A program made the position numbers and the translations under genes. DNA of 64,000 bases from Allacma fusca (lineage: Eukaryota; Arthropoda; Collembola; Symphypleona; Sminthuridae): NCBI GenBank assembly GCA_947179485.1, contig OX359245.1, positions 43,759,067 through 43,823,066 on the forward strand, read 5' to 3'. The notes below the pieces were generated by a model that saw only the letters and a program-made list of their open reading frames with translations, did not search any database and had not been told where the DNA came from. Below are positions 12,401 to 24,800 of the stretch, in pieces (positions within the stretch are counted from its first letter, which is position 1; each line of letters begins with the position of its first letter).

Positions 12401-15400
12401 ACTTGCTGAACTTTCTTCCAGTTCGCTTTCGATTTCAATCTCAATGCTTCCAGAGTTCTTTAAGCGAATACGTCTGCAAACAGCAAGTGCAACGAGTTAG
12501 ACAGCTTGATTTAATTTTATATACCTACATAATCAGTTTAATACTAAATTGCTTGATTTAAGTTGTTTTTTTTGATACTTCAGCTGCGCTTGAATGCAGT
12601 CACATTTCTTCGCAATTGTCTATTCTCCGAAACTTCATGTAATGTTTAATCCACGTTAATAAATTCCAGGAGCGTACATATTTTACAAACTAAATACTAA
12701 GCTCTACAGCTGACATTGCAAGAAACATAGTTTTATAGCAATGTGTAGCTGAAGATCAATCACTGAAGTAGTCACAATGTCCTAAATAAATATATGTACC
12801 AGAAGAATCCGCAGATTTGTCACACAGTCTACCAAAGGATCTGGGACAAGATAGGTAGTAATTTTTTATACAAGTACTAAAATAATTTGATCAATCCCAT
12901 TAGAGTAATTAATTATGAAACCAAATTTCTGAAAAAAACTGACTTAACCAATTTGCATTGCATCTCACCACTTCATTCATAATACATACCTCTCTGATTA
13001 ATTCCACGTATTGGCGTGCCCTGCTTAACAGTAAAATTTATGATTTGACACCTTCTTGTGAGATCTTTAAATAGCAACATTTGCTTCCTAACCAATGCAT
13101 TCTTTTCACAAATAAAGCCTTAAATTATGCAATACTGTGTTAAAATTAGTTATAATTAGATATAACTAGTGTTGACGGGAGGACTACGAACAAATACCTA
13201 TGTTTTTTACAAAATGATTGATTATCCTCAAAATTTTCACGGATCCCTAGAAAAAAACTTGGAAGCTATTGGTCATCTCACAGCTCAGTGGTGCTTCAGA
13301 TGACCCGTTTTAAATTCTTGAAGCTGGCATTTATTGATTGTTGATGTTTTCTTTCTTTTCTCATTTCGCAGTCCTGAATGTTTGCCTTTTTACAGCCGGA
13401 AAAACAATATTTTGATACAAATCAACGTATGCCTTTTATACAGCAATTAATCATACGATCACTGACGCTTCCCTGACTGCTAGAATTTTATATAATATTA
13501 ATGCCGGACAGAATATTTCCTAGCGGTAAGTAAGAACAATAATAATTATTGTTCTTACTTATCGCTAGGAAATATTAGAATTATTATAAAAACTGAATTA
13601 AATAACACCCAGCGTCTTCAATATGTAGATACTAGATACATACGGACGAAACATTTTTTTTATCTGAGTCAGTTACTACAGACGTTTTGAATTTACATCT
13701 TGTAATATTATCTCCAGGCGAGTTTCTAATTACATTAACTGGGAATTCCAATGGTTTCGGAACCCTTTGAAAAACAAACGGGGGTCAGATGCCTCAAAGG
13801 ATTTACTCTAATATTTTACTCAACATGCGATAATTATATCACCCCATATGACTCTTTGTGACGTCATGTTTGGATTCAAGAGCTATAAGAGCAGGTGGGT
13901 GCAACCACGGTTGTAAAAATGAAATGACCACGCAATAAAACTTCTGAAGACTCTCTAAGAAAAGTCAAGGATGGTGGATACTATGATAAGCATGGTTATA
14001 ATAAAGTAGCTACTCTGAACGGACGGATAAAATCCATAAAATTTTACCTTGAGCATGCCGACACGATCAGCTAAATCAAATTACTGTTCCTACGGTAAAC
14101 TATTACTAACAGGGTTTAGCTCATATCCGTTACATGAATAACACAAAAAGGAAGAGCCCAAACAAATATTAAACCTTTTCATGACATGGATATATCCAAC
14201 TCTGACTGTACTGTAAATCTAAAAACGCTTAATAGAAACGAATTGCCTTAGGCACTTATATGTTTCCTGTTAATATTAACACTTTCTCTACTACTACATT
14301 ATCTGTCGTTGGAAATTAGTGCAACACAGGATGATTTGACAATAAAGCAATTACATATACTTACACGAACTCATTAACTCAAACTTTCCAGCCCAAGTCT
14401 ATTTAAGCCATCAAAATGGATAATTGTAATACTTTTAATCATATGGTTTGCTTACCGACTTTTTTGCGTTTTTTCGCTGGAACTCATTTTATATCGAAAG
14501 GATTTGGGAGGATAAGCTGCTACTCGGATGTAACCATCTTGATCTTCCTCAAACCGAACCTAAACACAAGAATGTATGCATAAAAAGGGGAATGAAACAT
14601 CAAAGTGCACTTATTGCTATATCCTTTGGGGACTACAACAGATTCTCTGGCACCATGCGTTAAAATAAACAGTCCGTTTTTTATTAAATATTGTAAGTAC
14701 TACGCCAGCCTAATGATTTAGGGAGCATTCATTTGGAATTTAATTATAGCTTTTATAGCACTGGAAGAAACATCTAAAAGTAGTCGGCGAACTGTCCTCT
14801 ACTCTAAGATATAGACGTATGTTAGAACTGATGTAGCTCTTTTAACATTCAAAGGAGGAAGTTCAAAAGGAGCATTGTACTCATTCCTAATTATAAACCA
14901 GTCGTTTATGTAGTACAAAAACGCAAGATTAAAAATTCATCACAAGCCAAGGTTTCCCAACGGTCTTTAGGGAGAGCATGATGTCAAGCTTCATACTTTA
15001 TTGAATGAAATTTAGTAATAATGCAATCCGAGTTTTCGTGTCCAAGGAGTAATACCCATAAATACATGTATGTATGCATATGTACATAGATAAGTCACGG
15101 ACACTACGAATAAAGCAAGAGTTGGCAGGTCTTAAATCTTAACTAAAACCACTCCAAATTGGATTTTAAGAATTATACATTGTGTGAGGGAGATATGCGT
15201 ATGTTTATGCGTTACGACATATGGTTGTCAAAATAAGGAATAGTACGTTGGTTTACACAATAAGCATACCGTCGACTTCGAAAAATCCGAAATCTTGATG
15301 GGATTGAGAGAAGGGCAGACGGATGACACCCATATTTAACAAAAAGTATGGAATTAAAAATAAGCGTAAAAATAATATTCCTTGCCACCGTAATATGAAA

Positions 15401-16421
15401 AAATATAAAAAGGTTGTGCTTATTTCAGCCTACCGTAAATGCTTAATGCAGAATGGTGGTAATTAATTCATATAAAATATTATTTTTTAATAGCGTCTTC
15501 TGGATTTCCATGGAATGATCGCTTATGGTTCACTGGGAATCAAGGAAGACAAGAATTACCTGCACTACTCCACGATATTCCGGTGTAAACTTCTTCATAG
15601 AACTCGGAAGCATTTCATAGAATTTCAACTCTTGCTTGATTAAAGGCTTGCATACCGTCCGTTCATCCAAGCACAATATGGAAGAGTGCCCTTTTCCAAA
15701 TAAATTACGTATATTATATAGACATTATCAATAAATAATTCAGAGTGGAACGGCTTCAATCCAGGTGGTTAAAAAGACCTTAAATCCACTTACCTCCTAC
15801 TTGATGGCAGTATATCTCGAGCTGAAATAATTAAACAAACAACTCATAATACATCCAATGAATAAAAATGAAAGCGAAAGCGGTACATAATTTCCCAAAA
15901 ATTTGCATGATGAATTCTAATCAAATATGTACACCCGTGTACAAAGACGGGATTTATAAGGAATCAAATGATAATGAATGGCTGTCCGGTAAATAGAGCC
16001 CGCTCAACAAGCCTATAAGATATCTGCACACATATTTTCAATATCTATGTTTCTAATTATGTACCTCACAACTAATAACGACCTTTGATCAGGCAAAATG
16101 CTTGCATCCATATCTAACGTTTTGTGCAGTTCAATAATTTCTCTCTCCCTTTATCAGTGGAATGCTTTTTGTCCACATTGTAGATTTCAAGGACAGTTTT
16201 AACACGATACTGACTCACTCAACCCAGGTCCTATAATAATAATGTAATTCCCAACAACTAATTTTTCCTAGAATTGTTTGTATGACCATAGACATAATTA
16301 AATTCTAAAACTAATTACCATCCCTCTAGTATTACAATACATTATATGGAAGACAAAAAACTCTATTTACCGGCACAGGTTCACATTCTTGAATTTCATT
16401 TAAAATATCTTCCATGGGCAT
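9489..16421 (-). CDS. IP6K: Inositol hexakisphosphate kinase (7 exons, complete)
   Basis: Phosphorylates InsP6 with ATP to make the inositol pyrophosphate 5-InsP7 (family knowledge). Exons, 5' to 3' on the minus strand: 16421-16371, 15821-15794, 15690-15560, 14559-14456, 12473-12268, 11059-10884, 10190-9489. Phases join exactly (1398 nt, 465 aa plus stop), near the 410-441 aa of vertebrate IP6Ks. Visible family marks: HQVGGHSS near residues 23-30; [15 protein letters not shown] then [17 protein letters not shown]; the catalytic PCVLDLKMG at 188-196 (PxxxDxKxG); [23 protein letters not shown] at 301-304; MIDF at 417-420; and PDTGYIFGL at about 440. A Ser-rich linker precedes MIDF. The start ATG at 16421 gives MPMEDIL; the second Met is two codons on. 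The acceptor at 15691 (aaaag) has a weak pyrimidine tract but is fixed by phase and homology. Confidence 0.95.
13512..13576. repeat. Near-perfect 65-bp palindrome
   Basis: Two 32-nt arms (13512-13543 and 13545-13576) are inverted copies with a single mismatch (gcggtaag versus cttatcgc) around one central base. It lies in the IP6K intron between the exons at 14456 and 12473. It could form a cruciform or an RNA hairpin; it may be a tiny fold-back element. No target duplication seen. Confidence 0.8.
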
Positions 16422-18365
16422 ACTTCTTCCACAGTTCCGTCTTGCTCCAACTTTTCAATCAATCTTCATGAGATGAATCTGAAAAAAAAATTAATAAGTT
16501 TTAAAAGAAACAATTCCTCTTAAATTCCAAAATTCAGACTCCTACAAAATACTACACAGCGGATCAATTTTAAACCACGAAACAGAAATCTAAAACTTCT
16601 TTACAATAATAATAACTATTGTGAGCCTGCTTACACAATATTCGTCAGTCTCTACCCCAAATCATCCAGCCACACTAACTTTCAAACAGAGCTTTCAGCT
16701 TATCGCCAAACTAAATTCACACGACCAGTGGCATATAGATTAGGACTCTACGAGATTGATGACTAATTGTACAGAGATAAGAGACCAGCATACTGCGCTT
16801 TCTAAAAAAACGATGCCACCAAACGACCAATTAAAATCCGCATTCCACGTAACTTGACTACAACCTCATGTCCCATATATCTCTAACAACGGACCACTAA
16901 TAAAAATCTCCAATGGGGCAAATGCTTGAGGGTTGATCTGCCACAAATTAAAAACATTCCCCTTACAATCAATACTCATCCCAATCCAATTAAAATGTCC
17001 AACACCATCCCTCCAAAAATAGTAACTACATAAATAGCACCAACTAAACTTTTTGACATTTACAAAATAAAGATTTTGTAAAAACAATTCCACGGGACGA
17101 GTTAGTTCTGTCATTTATCATTTCAGTCTTCACAGTCCTGTCTTAACCCCTGACATCTCTGACCTATGACCATTGGAAGCGGTAAGTACTTGTATTTGGT
17201 AATTGATTCCTAAATGTCGATGAGACAATAACCCTCTGTGCTATTTCAAAGTACTGGAGCCATACTAAAAAAAATCCAAAAGTCCAGATAACTAATCATA
17301 TTTATATAAATTCTAAAAATTATAATGGAATACCCCAAATTTTAATACAAAATTAAAAGTTAGAATTTAGAACATCCACTTACCCTGATTTGATTGGAAA
17401 GTTGATAATCATCAAGATTTACGAGCCTCGATCCTTGATATTCCGTTAAAATAATATTTTATTAATATTAATATTATAGTTTATTAAATAGCCATCAATA
17501 ATCAATGGGATCTTTCCAGGGAGGAATATAAAAGTCATTTACTACGATATTTAAATGGAGCACTTGTACATATTACGTATATCACAATATATATCTATAC
17601 ATATTTATTTTGTATATAGAATGGTAAAAGTGAACTTGAGAATGGATCATTGGGTTATGAAGGAGAGGCGAGTTGACTATAATCTTGAGGACAATTTCAC
17701 AACAATAATAATAATATCGTACCTGGCACAATTTTAAGTCAATGTGTGCGAGACTTATTTTTTTTTGATGGCACTACTACTTACTTATATTTAATTGTAA
17801 GTAGGAATTGTAAGTACCTTACGCAGAGCTCAGGTACAATAACAATACCCCCGGAGTTTGGCGCTTATGGTTAGTTGAATTCCCTGTTGGGAATAAGCAA
17901 GGGAAGTATAGGAGGAGTGGAATGTGGATTATGGAACACAGAAATCAGCCGATTTCTTCTTGAGGGTGAGGCAGTTCTGGTGTTGAGGAGTCCTGACCTT
18001 CAGGTTTTTGGGTGCATCACAATGAGTTTGTTATCTCTTTCAGTTACAATACTTGGCCTTCGGAGTAGCACGCATGAGTCGGAGCCAGTCCGTCATGTCA
18101 ATGGATGTCATTTAGGAAAATCAATATTTATGACATTGGTGGAGAGGCAAATTGGTCTAGATGGACTCTCGATTAGAATGGTCTGCATGTAGTTTCAAGT
18201 TAAAGGGGACAGATTGGAAGAAAAATTAATCAAAAAAGAAAAAAAAATCTAAATGCCAATTTTGCTAATATCAAAACTGCTATCATGCGTTTCATCACTT
18301 ACTTATCATCATACTATGTACTTATTGTTAGTTTATTTTTCCGTTAGTGAGAGCTACATGTTGAC
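16422..18365. other. Upstream of IP6K, nothing recognised
   Basis: Contains short open stretches on both strands (for example 16866-17114 minus and 17875-18192 plus), but none has splice context or similarity I recognise. The IP6K promoter and any 5' UTR exon should lie here on the minus strand. Confidence 0.4.
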
Positions 18366-18726
18366 CAGGGGTCGGGTTTTTGTGGGAAACGGGAAAATTC
18401 ATTTCAAAACGGTTTAAAAGGGAAATGAAATTACTTGAGCGGGGGTTTTTACAATTATTGGTATCTTTTGGAGGAATTTGTTTTGTAATCAGGGATATTC
18501 AAAATTTTGGCGTCTTTTAGAGAAAATGTTTTATAATCAGGGATTTTGACATTTTTTAATTTGTTAGCAGGAATTTTCTGAAATTTGGATGTCTTGTAGG
18601 GAAATTATTTTTATTCAAAAGGATTTTGAATTTACTGACTTTCTGTCAGCAGAGATTTTTGAACTGCGAGTCAGCAGGGAGAATTGTGTATTTTCCAGGG
18701 ATATTTTTAAAAAATTCGGGCCCTTG
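18366..18726. mobile_element. Degenerate hAT-like MITE of the CAGGGGTCGG family
   Basis: It starts CAGGGGTCGGGTTTTTGTGG and ends in the approximate reverse complement (aattcgggcccttg). Inside are repeated 'gcagggattttt' and 'cttttggaggaatttgtttt' motifs. It is a relative of 52957-53350 and 5303-5490. Its 8-bp flanks (atgttgac and gatctgca) no longer match, so this is an older copy or one end is eroded. Confidence 0.65.
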
Positions 18727-19121
18727 GATCTGCATATAGACCGTTTTACTTTCAGGTGTGTTTGGATGGAAATTATTTTATGTTTATGGTGAAAAGTCAT
18801 GTAGACCATTCGACTTATAATTGAAAATGTTTCTAGACCATTTTGCATATGTACAAAGGATATGTAATCATCTAAATTTATATGCAGAGATTCATTTTGA
18901 GAGTTCATCCCTCTGATACTTCTGTCATACTAGCAATGTTGTTATCAAATTATTAAGGCTAGATATATGTTTGTTTGTACATTTTATAAATTAGGGTTTG
19001 TGTTTGTACAAATGATTTTGGGTTTGTGAATGGGTAAAAGTGTAGGATGATGTAAAGGGGTAAATGGGATTGGAATTATTGGGTTAGTTTTGAAATTGGA
19101 AAAATCCTAATTGCAAGATAT

Positions 19122-19639
19122 TGTAAGAGTAGGTTATGGTTATACCATGAAATCCTAACTCGTGGATTATTTACTTATGTAATTGTCAAGAATCTGTAAA
19201 TAATTGGAAATCGTGCTGATGAAAGGAATGATTAAGAATAAACTATTGAGTGTGATTTTACATTAATCCGAAGACTAATTACTTTTATTTATAATTGAAA
19301 TCAAAAGGAAAAGGAAATGAAGATTAACAACTAAAAATAGGTGTTACTGGAATGACTCTCAGTTATTCACTGAAGAGTCTGGAAGAATCTTAAACTTAAC
19401 AAGTGGCTACTTGAGCCTATTTTTACAATCTTAAGTCTAGACGTTACATCATAACGGATGTAACGGGACGTTGACACTCGTCGGCTTTAGCTGATGGGAA
19501 GTGCTTACACTGCACCTTTACAATAAGTGTTTAAGTAACTTTTGAACTAACTTAACCTAAGGTTGTGTATTTCACAACTTAATTAACTATTCATGTGAGA
19601 CTTAACTAATTTATGTAATTTCTATATACATACCTAACA
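19122..19639 (-). repeat. 3' LTR of the retrotransposon
   Basis: 518 bp, TGTAAGAG to CCTAACA on the plus strand. It is identical to the 5' LTR except t versus g in 'aataaactattg'/'aataaacgattg'. It contains a minus-strand AATAAA (about 19289-19284), a plausible poly(A) signal. The sequence just inside it (gaccgaccggga on the minus strand) is not a typical polypurine tract; the priming site may be the G-rich stretch a little further in. Confidence 0.93.
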
Positions 19640-19900
19640 TCCCGGTCGGTCGGGGGAAAATTTTGTCCCCAAAATTTAATAATTTGTATCTAAAATTCAT
19701 ATAGTGTTAGTACAATTGGTATGTATATTTGAACAAAAGATAGGTAGAATAAAGAAGAGATAGTGCAAAAAATTATTTTTGTGTTTTTCTTTACAAGCTA
19801 GTACACATACTGTAATCATTGAAGGTGAAGGTGATAACAGGTGTAAAATCAATATTGTATTAGTACAAACTATCATTATAAAATCAAGGTGAGCTTAAAA

Positions 19901-20848
19901 CTATGCTGGAGTCCGGGCAGACAGTTGGTTGGATAAATTGTTGAGGGCCATTATGGGCGGGTATGGGTCATTGTTGTGTGGGCGGGGATTATTGATGAAG
20001 TAGGCGCTAGGTAGTGCATGGGAGATTCGGGAGTTCTGGCTGTTTCGCTGACGATACCGGTAATAACAATATAAACCATATACAATTAAACCAAAGCCAA
20101 TAATGGTTGAAAGGGCCGTACTTGACAAGGTGAAAATACGGAGAAGAACTTGGGAATCTCCCTCGCCAACGCCAATTTCCATTTTTGGAACCGGAAGAGC
20201 GGGAAGAATGGGCTCGGATGCTGTTTGCTTAGCATGGACAGGCGGAGAGAGTGTAGTAGTGAGAGTAACTGTCTGGCCGGGCTCATCCTGCTTATTCTGT
20301 AAAGTGAGAAAAGAATTATGAATAGATCTCCATTCCTCTAACATTCGAGTTATGTTGGCATCATAATTATTATTATCATTGTAGGGCTTATAAGTATCCT
20401 CTTTATAATCGTCAATCGTAATGGGTGAGTTTATCATGAGTCGTTGTTCGAGCGGGGAAGGAGTGAGCGGAGGAGGAGGAGGAGTTTCCAGGTTAGGTTT
20501 TGGAATTTCGGGGAAGGTGTTGGAGCGAGAGGGAATAAAATCCAAGATTTTACTTATAATTGGTGGGGCTACCATAAGAGCAGCTCCAGCAGCCATAACT
20601 TTGACCGCATTATTTTTCTTGGAAGGGGCAGCCTGCATGGGAAGATTAAAATTTTTGTTACCGTTCTGAGCCATGGAGGGTAGTGATTGGATACTAACTG
20701 ACCGTTGAAGGGGTACCATTTTGTGCATTGAATTGGTCCGGGCCATGTTTAGTTTTGTTCCGGCACCTGTCAGCTTGGAGAGGTTGGGGAGGCTTCCCCA
20801 AATACCAAGTGGAGCACATTCACAGGCAAAAATAAAAAGAAAAATCAT
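19901..20848 (-). CDS. Fourth ORF, env-like membrane protein of unknown family
   Basis: 315 aa from the ATG 5 nt after the third ORF's stop (TAA-TAATC-ATG). It begins with a short signal-like hydrophobic segment (MIFLFIFACECA). A second hydrophobic patch lies mid-protein (VMAAGAALMVAPPIISKILD). Near the C-terminus is a transmembrane segment followed by a basic tail (IIGFGLIVYGLYCYYRYRQR). This type I layout resembles an envelope glycoprotein, but I see no recognised fusion-protein signature. The same frame is open upstream to 21895, which would give 664 aa; the nearer ATG is preferred because it creates the signal peptide and the same stop-N5-ATG spacing seen at pol/ORF3. Confidence 0.7.
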   Translation of the reverse strand: MIFLFIFACECAPLGIWGSLPNLSKLTGAGTKLNMARTNSMHKMVPLQRSVSIQSLPSMAQNGNKNFNLPMQAAPSKKNNAVKVMAAGAALMVAPPIISKILDFIPSRSNTFPEIPKPNLETPPPPPLTPSPLEQRLMINSPITIDDYKEDTYKPYNDNNNYDANITRMLEEWRSIHNSFLTLQNKQDEPGQTVTLTTTLSPPVHAKQTASEPILPALPVPKMEIGVGEGDSQVLLRIFTLSSTALSTIIGFGLIVYGLYCYYRYRQRNSQNSRISHALPSAYFINNPRPHNNDPYPPIMALNNLSNQLSARTPA

Positions 20849-20853
20849 GATTA

Positions 20854-21813
20854 TTAAGGTTGAAAAGTTGACGGGGCTTCCACGAATTCCCCTTGTTCGT
20901 TGAGAACGAGCTCCGGGTAGATTCGGTGAGGTTGATGGAGAGGAGTGAGTTGTATTGTTTCCATTATCGGTTGGGGTCTGAGGTCGATCACCGTCCCAGT
21001 CGTCGGAGTCCATTGCTGCGGCGGCTTGACATGCGTCGTACCAGTCATCATATGAGTCGTTGGCGGGGGCCCGGGTGTCAGAGTTGGGAGAGGGCGAGTT
21101 TGGCAAACTGTCGTCATCACTTCCGGTGAAGTCACTTTCGGAAGTGAAGGTATATGTACAGGGCCTTGTTGAGGCGGTTGAGCGAGAGGGTTTTGTATGG
21201 GGTCCGGTGGAGCTGTGGACAGGAGTTGTTGAGGCAATGTCAGAGTAGGGCCTTGACGTGGCCCGTGCTTCTTGATCCAATTGGATCGACGGGTTTGGAT
21301 TGCACAAATGTTGGCTGATTCCAAACATGCCCGAGATATTTGTTCGAACCGAATTTGCGGATCGATTGAAATAACGGGCGTCGCTGAGACGTAATTCGGT
21401 GGGGCGTCGCGTAGTTGTAGGAGAAATTCGTTCCACATTTGGGATTGTTTCACTGTTGCCTGGAAGTAAGTTGCACTCAACTGGTCCAGAAGGGAGGGAA
21501 TTTGGTCCGGCAATACAATTCCCACAGCAACATGGCGGAAGGTCCTCTTCAGAATAGGAATTGAGGAGTCGTAACAACTGAGTTCGTTCCCAGACGCGTC
21601 GGCAAATTGATAGGGAAATATTTGAACTGTGCAAATTGATACTGGGCAACAGATTAGCGTGTCCGGGGTTCCGGGGAGATAAACTTTGATTAATTCCGTC
21701 CAGGGGTTGTCGGAGAGTCGAATGGCAGGATTGATGCCCAGAGTTGTCGGGTACTGGACAATGCCTGGCACATAAGGGTACACAGGCGGGGACTGGGGAT
21801 TGTTGCTGGTCAT
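20854..21813 (-). CDS. Third ORF of the retrotransposon, unknown function
   Basis: 319 aa, starting only 5 nt after the pol stop (TGA-CCACA-ATG). The N-terminal half looks globular (WTELIKVYLPGTPDTLIC, then LLDQLSATYFQATVKQSQMW). The C-terminal half is Pro/Thr/Gln-rich. There is no signal peptide, membrane segment or motif I recognise. Another frame is open across the whole of it on the same strand (21895-19901 is one continuous frame), so parts of the C-terminal half might be translated in the other frame. It could be an accessory protein or the 5' part of an env-like product joined by frameshift. Confidence 0.75.
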   Translation of the reverse strand: MTSNNPQSPPVYPYVPGIVQYPTTLGINPAIRLSDNPWTELIKVYLPGTPDTLICCPVSICTVQIFPYQFADASGNELSCYDSSIPILKRTFRHVAVGIVLPDQIPSLLDQLSATYFQATVKQSQMWNEFLLQLRDAPPNYVSATPVISIDPQIRFEQISRACLESANICAIQTRRSNWIKKHGPRQGPTLTLPQQLLSTAPPDPIQNPLAQPPQQGPVHIPSLPKVTSPEVMTTVCQTRPLPTLTPGPPPTTHMMTGTTHVKPPQQWTPTTGTVIDLRPQPIMETIQLTPLHQPHRIYPELVLNEQGEFVEAPSTFQP

Positions 21814-21818
21814 TGTGG

Positions 21819-24800
21819 TCAGACATGGGAAAATGTAACTTTCTTTGTTTTGTTTCGTAAACGTGTGGAACGTCGAACTGTATGATTGTTATCAACTTGT
21901 TGGGGAGATTTGAGAATTGATTTTAACTTTGTGGAGTGATAACCAAAAGTTTGAGGCGAGAAGTTTGGAGGAGGAGAAGTTAAACGCTTAACTGGACGGT
22001 CTTCAGAAGAAGTGGACGGTTGTAGTTTCATTTTGCGTGAAGGACTTGTGGAATGTTTACGGATGGGAGAAGGGAGAGAGGAATCGGAGTTTGGGGTGTC
22101 GGAGGGAAATTGTGTCAACCAAGCGTCAAAGTCGTGCTGGTCTTCCGTAGTATATACATACTCGGGATGAATAATGCCATCCCCCAAATCAATTTTTATG
22201 AGCTTGAGTTGGGAGAGGTGACACTTAATACTAGGTCTAAGCTTAGTAGAGGGAAAGGTTAAGACTAAGTCAGCATTATTGTTCTTATCAATATAAGTTA
22301 TGGTATAAGGTCCAACCCAACGACAAAGAAGTTTGTCAGACAAACCAATTTTTCGCTGAGGGAGATAAAATCGAACGTGGGAACCAACTTTAAACTCTAA
22401 GGGTTGATACATAGCATCAAATCGTTCTTTGGCTTGTAATTGAGCCTTTTTAATTAACTGGGATATTCTTTGATGCATAATTTTGACCTGAGAAGCGCTG
22501 AGTTGAGTCATTTGTAAAAGTGTATTGGGAATGGAGTTGAGTAGAGGGGCTGGAGGAGCTCTACCGAAAAATGCTTGAAAAGGGGAAATTTTTGTAACTG
22601 AATGCTCGGAAGTATTATATGCAGTAATTACATACGGAACAAATATGTCCCAATCTAATTGATTGTCCGAAACAAATTTGCTGAGCATTATTGCGAGAGT
22701 TTGATTTAATCTCTCTACAATTCCGTGGGAACGGGGGTGAAAGGGCATACTTACATGATGTGTAATGTTAAACCGTTTTAATAATTCTTGTAGAGTTGCA
22801 GATTTAAACTCCGCAGCTCCGTCAGAAATTAATATAGACATGCCTGGAAATGTTAAAATAAAAGATTCCAAATGCATGGCTATATGAGCAGCTTCTCTGT
22901 TGGGGAGGAGGGAAGTATGTACCCATTTGGTAAATAAGTCGGTGAGGACGAGTACATATTTATTGCCTCTCGGAGTTTCACGAAAGGGGCCTAATAAATC
23001 CATAGCATATGTGCTTGCTGGAATTTTTATGGGAATGTTTTTCAAACTGTCCATACGTAATTTGGTGAGGTGCTGGCGACTTTGGCACTCTGGGCAATGA
23101 GTACAGTGCTTAAATGTGTCTGATGTAATTGATCTCCACCAATAAAATGGACGGAGACGTGCCAAAGTCCTCTGAAAATTCAAATGACCTCCAAGGGGAT
23201 GATTGTGAGCATTTTGTAACACGATGGGAATCATAGCTTTAGGTATGACTAAAAGTTTAGGATTGCGGGGATTAAATTGAATAAAATAAATACCATCATC
23301 GTTGGGAATTAATTTGGAGCGCTTTTTCTGTAATAATTTATTTAAAGTATGATCAATAGCTTGAGCATGCTTTAAATCAGCAGGATTAATGAGAGGTATC
23401 GCTGGGAGTGGATTGGGGCTGGATGTTGGAGATTGAGCTGAAAGACCTGGAATTGTAAGATCATCCTCCGTGTCTTTTGTAGTGGAAAGAGCGTAGGGGC
23501 AACGCGAGACACCATCTACGTTCCTATGTAAGGTACCTTTCTTATACCTAATGACATAGCGAAATTGTTCTAAAATTACAGCCATACGAGTAAGTCGGGC
23601 GGTGGGATTACGTTGGCATTTTAAATAACATAAAGCATGATGATCAGTAACAATTATGAAAGGTTTGAGATATAAAAATTCTCGAAGCTTTCGTGTGGCA
23701 AATACTACGGCTAAACATTCTTTTTCTGTAGCACCCCAATTTTTCTCAGCTGGAGTCAAAGCTCTGGAAATAAAATAAATTGGGTGTTCACCATCTTCAA
23801 ATTGTTGATGTAGAATGCCAGCTATGGCTAAATTACTTGCATCCGTATATAAAATACATGGGAGTGTGGGATCATAGTGTCTAAGGACCGGAGCTGTGCA
23901 TAGCGCATTTTTGAGAGTCAAAAATGCCTTATCACAGTCTGGGCTCCAATGATAAAGAGAATGTTTCTTCAATAATCCTTGGAGAGGAGCAGCTATTTGA
24001 GCAAAGTTCCAAATAAATCTGCGATAATAACCTATAGTGCCTAAAAATTTGCGTAGAGTTTCTAAATTATTGGGTTTGGGCTGTTCCATAATTGCAGCTA
24101 CTTTTGCTGATTCAGTGGATAGACCTTTTTGGGACAAAAAGAATCCAAACACTACATGTTCTTGCATACCAAAGAAACACTTTTTGGGATTCATGCGAAA
24201 ATTAACTTTAGCTAAGCGTTGAAATACAAGTTCTATGGCGACCAGGTGAGAGGGAAAGTCTTTACTGTAGGGAATAATGTCATCAATATAAGATACAGCG
24301 TGTGTGTATCTTAAAGTACCAAGAGTACGAGCAGCTAGCCTTTGAAAGTACGCAGGGGCATTTTTCAGACCAAAACATACACGTAGGTACATATATAATC
24401 CAAATTCAGTGACAATAGCAGTTAAATGTTGATCATCCGGGTGGATGAGGGCTTGGTAATAACCGCTAAATAAATCTAAGGGAGAAAAATACGCAGCACT
24501 TCGTAACTGAAAAAGCAAGTCATCAATCCTTGGGAGAGGGAATATTTCGTCTACTGTGATTTTATTTAGTTTTTGAAAATCACAGACGAGTCGCCATTTA
24601 CCTAATTTTTGGCGGACTAAAAATACAGGGGTGGAATAATTGGAGTTTTCACAAGGGACAATTATACCTGCTTGAATTAATTTATCTAATTCTTGCTTTA
24701 AAATCTCACGCTCCGTGGTGCTCAAGCGGTAGGGTTTAGCTTGAACGGGAGTGTCAGAATTTAAATTAATTCGCATGGGGGGCAGGGTGCAAACTTGAAG

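Noticed and set aside
16866-17114. 82-codon minus-strand frame upstream of IP6K
   Set aside because: Looks weakly protein-like but matches nothing known and has no convincing splice sites.
17875-18192. 105-codon plus-strand frame
   Set aside because: No domain, no membrane or signal pattern, and no neighbouring exon.
19901-21895. Single 664-aa env-like protein starting at 21895
   Set aside because: Its first 349 codons overlap the end of pol and all of ORF3. The ATG at 20848 gives a signal peptide and standard spacing. The upstream openness is kept as a finding.
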